A DNA stretch of 5,040 bases, taken from assembly GCA_001800015.1 (NCBI GenBank), contig MGUO01000209.1:1-5040 (forward strand), given 5' to 3'. The translations under genes and the position numbers were made by a program. The DNA is from Elusimicrobia bacterium RIFCSPHIGHO2_02_FULL_57_9 (GTDB taxonomy: Bacteria; Elusimicrobiota; Elusimicrobia; UBA1565; UBA9628). Shown here in pieces: positions 1-5,040 of the stretch; positions within the stretch are counted from its first letter, which is position 1; each line of letters begins with the position of its first letter. The notes under the pieces are model-generated. The model was not told the DNA's origin. It saw nothing but the letters and a program-made list of their open reading frames with translations, and did not search any database.

Positions 1-1
1 C

Positions 2-1072
2 GAAATAATGGTCAACTCCTGCGAGAAGATTTACATCGAGCGGGCCGGTCGTCTGGTCCAGCTTCCCGTGCGTTTTCGCAGCGATGAGCATGTCATCCAG
101 GTGATCAAGCGCATCATCGCTCCAATCGGCCGCCGCATCGACGAATCGGTTCCCTATGTCGATGCCCGGCTTAGAGACGGCTCGCGCGTGAATGCCATCA
201 TCGCCCCGCTAGCGGTTTCCGGCCCCACGCTCACCATTCGCCGTTTTTCGGCCAAACCCTTCAATTCCACGCAGTTGGTCGGCTTTGGCAGCTGCACGCC
301 GGAGATGGTCGAGTTCCTGGAGAAATGCGTGCTGCTGCGCAAAAGCATCATCATATCGGGCGGAACCGGAACCGGCAAGACCACGTTTTTGAATATGCTT
401 TCGAATTTCATTCCGGAAGAGGAACGCATCATTACGGTTGAGGACACGGCCGAACTTAAGCTGATGCAGGAGCATTGGGTGCGCTTGGAAAGCCGTCCGC
501 AAAATATCGAGGGCAAGGGCGAGATCACCATCCGCGACTTAATCCGAAACTCCCTGCGCATGCGCCCGGACCGCATCGTGGTCGGCGAGTGTCGCGGGGG
601 AGAAGCCCTGGACATGCTGCAAGCCATGAACACGGGTCATGAGGGCTCTCTTTCGACCATCCACGCCAACACGCCGAGCGACGCGATTTCGCGCCTCTCG
701 GCCATGTGCCTGATGGGAGGCAACGATCTGCCGATGTCGGTGCTGGTGGATATGATAGCAAGCGCCGTGCACCTTTTTATCCAGCTCACGCGCTTCTCCG
801 ACGGCAAACGCCGCGTCACTTACGTAACGGAAGTGGCCGGGCGAGATGGGCTTAAAGTCACGATGCGCGACATTTTCCGCTTCAATCAAACCACGGTTTC
901 CGAGAAGGGGCAGAGCCTGGGTTACTTCACGGCGACCGGCTATGTTCCCAGCTTCCAGGAGGAATTCAAGCTCAAAGGCTTGAATATGCCTTTGTCCATC
1001 TATAAGGAATCCAAAGAGGTGCTCCTCGCGGCGCATCCGTCCGGTCTGCGCTCCGGAGCCTCCCCCAAATGA
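2..1072 (+). CDS. cpaF: CpaF/TadA-family Tad pilus assembly ATPase, 5'-truncated
   Basis: Secretion ATPase (VirB11/GspE superfamily) that hydrolyses ATP in the cytoplasm to drive assembly of Flp-type pilin by the TadB/TadC platform. The frame is open from the first bases and reads E-I before the ATG at 8. This Met lies inside the family's conserved EIMVN motif, so it is not the start; the true N-terminus lies upstream of the window. Numbering from this Met (354 residues visible): the N-terminal domain motif GRRIDES at 41-47 and VDARLRDGSRVNAI at 51-64; Walker A GGTGTGKTT at 118-126; Asp box ITVEDTAEL at 142-150; Walker B-like RIVVGECRGGEA at 189-200, with the catalytic Glu; His box MNTGHEGSLSTIHAN at 207-221. 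All key residues are intact, so the enzyme should be active. The C-terminal part (about 265-340) resembles ordinary CpaF. The TGA stop at 1070-1072 overlaps the ATG of tadB, suggesting translational coupling. The family is certain; the tadA or cpaF name is interchangeable. Confidence 0.96.
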   Translation, partial: EIMVNSCEKIYIERAGRLVQLPVRFRSDEHVIQVIKRIIAPIGRRIDESVPYVDARLRDGSRVNAIIAPLAVSGPTLTIRRFSAKPFNSTQLVGFGSCTPEMVEFLEKCVLLRKSIIISGGTGTGKTTFLNMLSNFIPEEERIITVEDTAELKLMQEHWVRLESRPQNIEGKGEITIRDLIRNSLRMRPDRIVVGECRGGEALDMLQAMNTGHEGSLSTIHANTPSDAISRLSAMCLMGGNDLPMSVLVDMIASAVHLFIQLTRFSDGKRRVTYVTEVAGRDGLKVTMRDIFRFNQTTVSEKGQSLGYFTATGYVPSFQEEFKLKGLNMPLSIYKESKEVLLAAHPSGLRSGASPK

Positions 1073-2577
1073 GAATTGCGGTTCTGACGCTGGCTTGCGC
1101 GTTGGGCGCCATGGACGGCTCGGCCCAGGTGTTTAAGCCCGGCGAAGTCAAGTTCATGCTGGACAAAAAGGACGGGGCCGAAACGCGCGCCCAGAAGTTC
1201 TACCACTATTTCAAAAAGGATCGCGATCCGGCGCTGGATGTGCCTGAATGGGTGAACCAGAACCTGGCGGCCATGCTTAAGCGCCCGGTATGGCAGGATC
1301 CGGAGGAAGGCATACTCAACGAAGCCCAACTGTGGCAGGCGCCGGTTTCCGTGCTTTACGAATTTTTCGAGTTGACGCGTAAAACCCTTCTTCCCTCCGA
1401 CGGCGGGCAGCTGGCCCAGCCCGTTTCCCTGCTGCGGGATTACGAGGATAACCGCATTCGCTTCCAGATGTCCTTGGACCGCCTCTACCGTGCCCGGCTG
1501 GGATCCTCTTTGGGGGGGCGCGGACGGGCGGTGCTGGCCAACTTTGATTTGATCGTCAAGGAACTGGACACTCTCATGGATGGCCTGACCTCGGGCGATT
1601 CCCAGCGCTACCGGGAGGCGGTGCTGGCCATCGCGGCCTTAACCAACAGCGCTTACAACGTGCTGCAGCATCAGCCCCGCGGCTACAGCCCGCCGGACGA
1701 GTTCGCTCGCTCGTCCGTGTTGCTGCCTTACTTGCTGAAACTGATCGGCATCGCGCTTATTTTTGCCGGCGGCTGGCTGCTGGGGGTTTTAAACGAGAAG
1801 AAAATAGCCGAGGGCATTGAAAAATATAAGGCCAAAGCCAAGGAATGGGCCCACGAATATGAAAGGCAGTTTTTAACCGTTAAAATCAATTATCTGGTGG
1901 GAACTCCCATCGCCTTGGGGATTTTGCTGGGACTGCTCTCTGCCGATCCGTTCGGCTTGCTTATTTTCAGCGGTTTCGGCATTTACACCGGCCTTGTCCT
2001 GCCGGGCTGGCTGCTTAAGAATATCCGCATCAGGCGCGGGCTTAAATGCGAGGCCCAGCTCATGGACGCGATGATTCTGATGTCCAACGGGCTTAAGTCC
2101 GGCATCGACTTGGTGCAGTGCCTGGAATTGGTGCATCGCGATCTTCAGCCCCCTATTTCCGAGGAATTCGGCCTGTGCCTTAAGAATTACCAGTTGGGCA
2201 CCAGCCTTGAGAAGGCCATGGAAGGCATCGAGGAACGGGTGCAAAGCCGGCTGGTCACCTATATGATCAAGGCCGTCGTCATCCAGCGCTCCGCGGGCGG
2301 CAACTTGACCAAGATTTTCGACCGCATCGTGGAGAATATCCGCGAGGAGTCCAAGCTGACCGAAAAGACTTCCGCTCTGACGGCCCAGCAGCGCATCCAA
2401 GCCATCGTGGTGGGCATCATGCCCTGGGTGATGCTGCTCATCATGTTTCTTTTCCAGCCCGGACCCATGAAGGAATTCTATTTCACGGGCATGGGCTTGA
2501 CGGTATTGCTTTTCTGCACGGTCTGGATCGGCATCGGAATGAGAATCGTCAACAAGCTGGGAGACATCCAGGTATGA
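1069..2577 (+). CDS. tadB: TadB-family pilus platform protein with long N-terminal exported domain
   Basis: Inner-membrane platform protein of the Tad pilus, with a T2SSF (GspF-like) domain, partner of TadC and the CpaF ATPase. The length is 502 residues, whereas TadB is usually about 300-330. Residues 1-19 look like a signal peptide (MRIAVLTLACALG, possible cut after GSA at 17-19). Residues 20-216 form a mostly polar, probably helical region that I do not recognise. Membrane segments: about 217-240, 276-292, 295-313, 444-463 and 472-492. The T2SSF domain spans about 328-445 (LMDAMILMSNGLKSG, LGTSLEKAM, SAGGNL). The loop at 241-272 is rich in Lys and, with a cytoplasmic T2SSF domain, is best placed inside; this puts residues 20-216 outside, in agreement with the signal peptide. 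The start at 1069 overlaps the cpaF stop (ATGA) and has GGAG at 1055-1058. A start at Met15 (1111) would remove the signal peptide and is less likely. Identity as TadB rests on the T2SSF domain and gene order. Confidence 0.92.
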   Translation: MRIAVLTLACALGAMDGSAQVFKPGEVKFMLDKKDGAETRAQKFYHYFKKDRDPALDVPEWVNQNLAAMLKRPVWQDPEEGILNEAQLWQAPVSVLYEFFELTRKTLLPSDGGQLAQPVSLLRDYEDNRIRFQMSLDRLYRARLGSSLGGRGRAVLANFDLIVKELDTLMDGLTSGDSQRYREAVLAIAALTNSAYNVLQHQPRGYSPPDEFARSSVLLPYLLKLIGIALIFAGGWLLGVLNEKKIAEGIEKYKAKAKEWAHEYERQFLTVKINYLVGTPIALGILLGLLSADPFGLLIFSGFGIYTGLVLPGWLLKNIRIRRGLKCEAQLMDAMILMSNGLKSGIDLVQCLELVHRDLQPPISEEFGLCLKNYQLGTSLEKAMEGIEERVQSRLVTYMIKAVVIQRSAGGNLTKIFDRIVENIREESKLTEKTSALTAQQRIQAIVVGIMPWVMLLIMFLFQPGPMKEFYFTGMGLTVLLFCTVWIGIGMRIVNKLGDIQV

Positions 2578-3491
2578 GCCTTTTATTCCCGACCGCGGCG
2601 ATTCTGGGCCCCGTGGTTTACGTGCTATTCGTGGTTTCTTTCCTGGGCTCGATCGCCTTTTATACCACCGTACACCGCCTGCTGGCTTCTCCTCCCGATG
2701 ACGAAGCCGATCTGGCCAAGTTGGCGAAAAAGGAAGCCGGCATTTCCACGGCCTTTTCCAGCCTCAATCCCAAGGGGGGGCTTATCGAGAGGCTGGATTT
2801 ATTCCTGCTTAAGAGTTTTAATCTCGACACAAGGCTTGAAGAGCTCCATATGTTGCTGGGCCGCCCGGACAATCCGACCCCTCTGCGGATGCTCCATTTT
2901 AAAGAGATCGGGGCCGGAGTGGCGATGGGCGTGATCTGGGCTTTGCTGGATTCTCCGGTCATTGCCGTTTTCGGGCTCATCGGCTTTTTTATCCCGGACA
3001 TGCTTTTTAACGCCAGGATCAGGGCCCGGCAGGCCGATATCATGCGCAATTTTCCTACGATGGTTGATTTGGCCGCCCTGACCATCGAGGCCGGCTTGGA
3101 TTACATGACCGCTTTCGACCGGATTATAAAAACCTCCACCAAGAAGACGGAATTGGAGGCGGAGATAGGCAAGATGCTCAATGAAATTTCCCTGGGCTAT
3201 TCCCGGCGCGACGCCTTAAGGCGCCTGACTTTAAGAACCGGCATCCAGGAGATACGGTCTTTCGTCGGCCTCATTATTCAATCCGACGAATTGGGCACGA
3301 GCTTAGTCGAGCTGCTGCGCAACTACGCTTCCGACATGCGTTTTAAGCGCTTAAACCGCGCCGAGAAGCTGGCGGCCCAGGCTTCGACCAAGATGCTGTT
3401 TCCGCTTTTCATCTTCATTTTTCCAACGGTGTTCATCATGATGCTGGCGCCGATGATCAAGTCGCTTATGACGGGCGGTTTAGGATTCTAA
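2574..3491 (+). CDS. tadC: TadC-family pilus platform protein
   Basis: Second T2SSF-domain platform protein of the Tad pilus, which pairs with TadB in the inner membrane. The length of 305 residues is normal for TadC. Membrane segments: about 6-30, two close segments in 112-145, and 273-297. The T2SSF domain lies at about 155-280, beginning with the typical motif FPTMVDLAALTIEAGLDYMTAF (160-181), followed by EISLGYSRRDALRRL (204-218) and QSDELGTSLVELLRNYASDMR (236-256). The C-terminal KMLFPLFIFIFPTVFIMML (273-291) is the characteristic TadC ending, in which Lys and Pro-containing hydrophobic residues precede the last membrane helix. The start at 2574 overlaps the tadB stop as ATGA, with GGGAG at 2559-2563 ten bases upstream. 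The assignment to TadC rather than TadB rests on this C-terminus, the length and the position after tadB. Nothing is missing or broken. Confidence 0.94.
   Translation: MSLLFPTAAILGPVVYVLFVVSFLGSIAFYTTVHRLLASPPDDEADLAKLAKKEAGISTAFSSLNPKGGLIERLDLFLLKSFNLDTRLEELHMLLGRPDNPTPLRMLHFKEIGAGVAMGVIWALLDSPVIAVFGLIGFFIPDMLFNARIRARQADIMRNFPTMVDLAALTIEAGLDYMTAFDRIIKTSTKKTELEAEIGKMLNEISLGYSRRDALRRLTLRTGIQEIRSFVGLIIQSDELGTSLVELLRNYASDMRFKRLNRAEKLAAQASTKMLFPLFIFIFPTVFIMMLAPMIKSLMTGGLGF
3482..3485 (+). promoter_or_regulatory. Ribosome binding site for the TPR gene
   Basis: AGGA lies seven bases upstream of the ATG at 3493, inside the last codons of tadC. It supports the start at 3493. The next in-frame ATG is at 3667, and starting there would lose the whole signal peptide. 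A TTG at 3589 falls inside the hydrophobic core and makes no sense as a start. Confidence 0.6.
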
Positions 3492-3492
3492 T

Positions 3493-4866
3493 ATGCCGAA
3501 TATTTTTTGCTTTTTTAAAATTTTTGCTCGCGAAGCGAGTAAAAATCACGGGCCCAAGGCCCATAAAAATCGCTTTTCTTTTTTTCTTTTGCTTCTCATT
3601 TCTTCCGTAAATCTTGAGGCGGTCTCCATCACCAAAGCCAAAGAAGCAGACTCCTTATTTTTGGACATGAGCAAGGTCAATCTGGGCCGTATTTCCGATG
3701 AGGACAAGAAGAACGTCATTTACGCGATCCAGCTGGAAAAAGCGCGCATCACCCGCAGAACGCTCAAGGGCGTTTATGAAAACGCCTTTGATCTTTATCG
3801 CCAGGGGCAGTATGAGAGCGCGCGCGAACTCACCATGAGAATCTTGACCATAGACCCGGCCTACGAGGACGCCTCCACGCTGCACCGCGCGACCATCGAG
3901 CTTAAGGGCTCCAAGAAGCATCGCTTATCCGAACGCAAGCTCATAGAGGACAAATTCGAGGAAGGCATGCTTCTTTACAGCCAGGGAAGGCGCGTCGAGG
4001 CCGCGGCCCGCTGGGAAGAGGCGGCCAAGCTCTCTCCCGGGAATTTGAAGGCCCGCTATTGGCTTAAAAAAGTGCGCGCGGAAATGGCTGAGAATCATTT
4101 CTTAAAAGGGCAGCAGGCCTATCGCCAGCGCGGGCTGCGCGAAGCCCTGGATCAATGGTATGCCGCCTTGGTTTTAAACCCGAGATATCCCCGTTTAACC
4201 GCCGCCATCGCCAAGGTTGAATCCGAAGCGCGCGAGCAGGAAATCGGCGAAAAAATGCAGAGCGCCTTGAACCTTTACAGCCAGGGACAGACCATCGAGG
4301 CCCTGAAGATGCTCGACCAGGTTCTGCAGGTGGGTCCGGGCAATTCGAAGGCTCAGAAGCTGATGGCGGAAATTCGCGCTGAAATGGCCAATCAGCATGT
4401 GGGCGCGGGCCGGCAGCTTTATGAGAGCCGCAAATACGACGAAGCCATCAAAGAATGGAAGGTGGCCGTGGGCTACGGCTACGACCCTAAAGCCGCCGAT
4501 CAATTGATCACCCGCGCCAAGGAGCAGATGCGCCGCGAGGACGCGGCCCGCAAAAAGGACGTGGAAATCGCCAAGATGCGCGATGAGCAGGCCAGAAAAG
4601 AGGCGGAGGAAAAGGCCAAGGCCGAGGCCGAAGCCAGGGCCCGCGCTGAGGCGCAAGCCCAGGGGCCCATGACTCCCTCCGGGATTTCGGAAGAAGCCCG
4701 GCGTTCGGCCGAGCAGCATTATCTTTCCGGCGTCATTTTCTTCCAGAAAGGAGACTATGACAAAGCGCGCGATGAGTGGAACCTGGCCAAGAAGCTCGAT
4801 GCGGCCAATGCGGACGCCCAAGCCGGCCTTGAGCGCATTGAGAAGCTTTACGGCGGAAGCCGATAA
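3493..4866 (+). CDS. Exported TPR-repeat protein, probable Tad pilus accessory factor
   Basis: A 457-residue protein built of tetratricopeptide repeats, which normally serve as protein-binding scaffolds. The likely signal peptide is unusual: an n-region of about 27 residues containing Lys, Arg and His, a hydrophobic core FSFFLLLLISSV at 28-39, and a possible cut after LEA at 41-43. There is no lipobox Cys. TPR-like units lie at about 95-127, 155-187, 203-235, 255-287, 303-334 and 410-442. Residues 154-253 and 254-353 are similar without gaps, with a 100-residue period. A charged Ala/Glu/Lys/Arg-rich helix or coiled coil at about 340-390 separates the fifth and sixth repeats. The gene starts one base after the tadC stop, with a good ribosome binding site. 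In Tad loci a TPR lipoprotein (TadD) is common, and this protein could play that role in the periplasm. However, it is longer, lacks the lipid anchor and is not recognisably TadD, so I give no symbol. The coding call is certain; the role is inferred from context. Confidence 0.9.
   Translation: MPNIFCFFKIFAREASKNHGPKAHKNRFSFFLLLLISSVNLEAVSITKAKEADSLFLDMSKVNLGRISDEDKKNVIYAIQLEKARITRRTLKGVYENAFDLYRQGQYESARELTMRILTIDPAYEDASTLHRATIELKGSKKHRLSERKLIEDKFEEGMLLYSQGRRVEAAARWEEAAKLSPGNLKARYWLKKVRAEMAENHFLKGQQAYRQRGLREALDQWYAALVLNPRYPRLTAAIAKVESEAREQEIGEKMQSALNLYSQGQTIEALKMLDQVLQVGPGNSKAQKLMAEIRAEMANQHVGAGRQLYESRKYDEAIKEWKVAVGYGYDPKAADQLITRAKEQMRREDAARKKDVEIAKMRDEQARKEAEEKAKAEAEARARAEAQAQGPMTPSGISEEARRSAEQHYLSGVIFFQKGDYDKARDEWNLAKKLDAANADAQAGLERIEKLYGGSR
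3520..3571. repeat. Bipartite palindromic element inside the TPR gene start
   Basis: Two hairpins follow each other. Hairpin 1 has left arm TTTTTGCTCGC (3521-3531), loop GAA and right arm GCGAGTAAAAA (3535-3545): 11 pairs, one of them a G-T wobble, plus a flanking A-T pair (3520 with 3546). Hairpin 2 has arms GGGCC (3550-3554) and GGCCC (3558-3562) with loop CAA. Each hairpin is followed by the same octamer TAAAAATC (3540-3547 and 3564-3571), giving a 24-base spacing. The surrounding 3481-3600 has about 34% GC by hand count (41 of 120), far below the rest of the window. The element is read in frame as residues 10-27 of the TPR protein. The layout resembles dispersed palindromic repeats (REP or RPE type), but only one copy is in this window, so mobility is not shown. 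It could also be an mRNA structure that tunes translation. Confidence 0.55.
3952..4551 (+). repeat. Tandem 100-codon internal repeat in the TPR gene
   Basis: Residues 154-253 (3952-4251) and 254-353 (4252-4551) align with no gaps. By hand count about 29 of the first 97 positions are identical, including LYSQG (161-165 and 261-265), PGN (182-184 and 282-284) and RAEMA (195-199 and 295-299). At DNA level, CTTTACAGCCAGGGA occurs at 3973-3987 and again at 4273-4287, exactly 300 bases apart. Each unit holds two TPRs plus a connecting helix. Part of the identity is TPR consensus, but the strict register and the shared non-consensus words indicate duplication of a two-TPR module. Confidence 0.7.
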
Positions 4867-4868
4867 CC

Positions 4869-5040
4869 ATGAGGCTTTCCGCCAAATGGTTTCTCTGGTT
4901 TGCCGCCATCGGCGCCTACGCCATGTTTCTGGGGGGCATTTTCTATTACAACCTTTTTAAATGGACGTTTGACGAAAAGCTCAAGCAGGAATCCATCGAC
5001 ATGGTCCGGCTCTACGCCCCGACCTTGATCAATGGCTTGA
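4869..5040 (+). CDS. N-terminus of a membrane-anchored protein, possibly a sensor kinase (3'-truncated)
   Basis: The ATG lies two bases after the TPR gene stop, with GGAAG at 4855-4859 as a plausible ribosome binding site, and the frame stays open to the window end (57 codons). The visible protein begins MRLSAKWFLWFAAIG and has one membrane helix at about residues 7-27, preceded by Arg and Lys, which suggests N-terminus inside. After it comes a polar stretch (FDEKLKQESIDMVRLYAPTLI) that would be extracytoplasmic and helical. This layout is typical of the sensor domain of two-component histidine kinases or other HAMP-containing receptors, but no catalytic domain is in view, so the function is a guess from layout only. 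It could equally be another pilus-linked envelope protein. Tight spacing suggests it belongs to the same operon. Confidence 0.75.
   Translation, partial: MRLSAKWFLWFAAIGAYAMFLGGIFYYNLFKWTFDEKLKQESIDMVRLYAPTLINGL

Noticed and set aside
8..10. ATG at 8 as the real start of the CpaF gene
   Set aside because: The frame is open upstream and the Met sits inside the conserved EIMVN motif of CpaF, so a substantial N-terminal part must lie before the window.
154..1036. Several minus-strand open frames opposite the CpaF gene
   Set aside because: The plus-strand ATPase motifs are unambiguous, and the antisense translations are low-complexity and show no family resemblance.
1069..1098. Lipoprotein signal at the TadB N-terminus (LTLAC)
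   Set aside because: The Cys is at residue 10, which leaves too short a hydrophobic stretch, and position -3 is Thr rather than the usual Leu. An ordinary signal peptide fits better.
3490..3516. Intrinsic terminator between tadC and the TPR gene
   Set aside because: The only hairpin before the T-tract has a five-pair, all A/T stem (3490-3494 with 3500-3504) that contains the start codon, which is too weak to terminate.
3521..3545. Hairpin 1 as a rho-independent terminator
   Set aside because: On both strands the 3' arm is followed by A residues, not T, so no U-tract follows the stem in either direction.
4195..4821. Long open frame on the minus strand opposite the TPR gene (208 codons)
   Set aside because: It lies wholly opposite a strongly supported coding region, has no recognisable domain, and is the kind of antisense frame expected in GC-rich genes of this codon usage.
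4757..4960. Plus-strand open frame bridging the TPR gene end and the next gene
   Set aside because: It overlaps both well-supported frames, and the ATG at 4869 in another frame gives a clean membrane-anchored N-terminus with a ribosome binding site.

Overview
The window holds one tightly packed, single-strand (+) gene cluster for the inner-membrane motor of a Tad/Flp (type IVc) pilus, followed by a TPR protein and the first codons of another membrane protein. Five coding regions fill it almost completely: a 5'-truncated CpaF/TadA ATPase (2-1072), an unusually long TadB (1069-2577), TadC (2574-3491), an exported TPR protein (3493-4866) and a 3'-truncated membrane protein that may be a sensor kinase (4869-end). 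The first two junctions are ATGA overlaps and the last two have gaps of 1 and 2 nt, so the genes are very likely co-transcribed and translationally coupled. No promoter, RNA gene, mobile element, CRISPR array or convincing terminator is visible, and no stretch over 300 bases lacks a gene.

How the genes fit together: CpaF is the cytoplasmic hexameric ATPase that powers pilin assembly. TadB and TadC form the membrane platform it acts on. The TPR protein is exported and probably sits in the periplasm or cell envelope, where Tad loci often place a TPR protein (TadD). The last gene starts with a membrane anchor and an apparent extracytoplasmic stretch. The Flp pilin, prepilin peptidase, secretin (RcpA/CpaC) and TadZ/CpaE are not here and could lie upstream.

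The organism is a bacterium of moderately high GC content (mid-50s percent by eye). The exported TPR protein suggests a Gram-negative type envelope. The long TadB and the loose fit to the proteobacterial tadZABCDEFG order suggest a lineage outside the well-studied Proteobacteria, such as Elusimicrobiota, Omnitrophota or a deltaproteobacterial-type group. That placement is a weak inference.

Three points stand out. TadB carries an extra N-terminal part of about 200 residues, with a signal peptide and predicted to face the periplasm. The start of the TPR gene contains an AT-rich, double-hairpin palindromic segment that is translated in frame as the n-region of the signal peptide. The TPR protein contains an ungapped tandem repeat with a period of exactly 100 residues.
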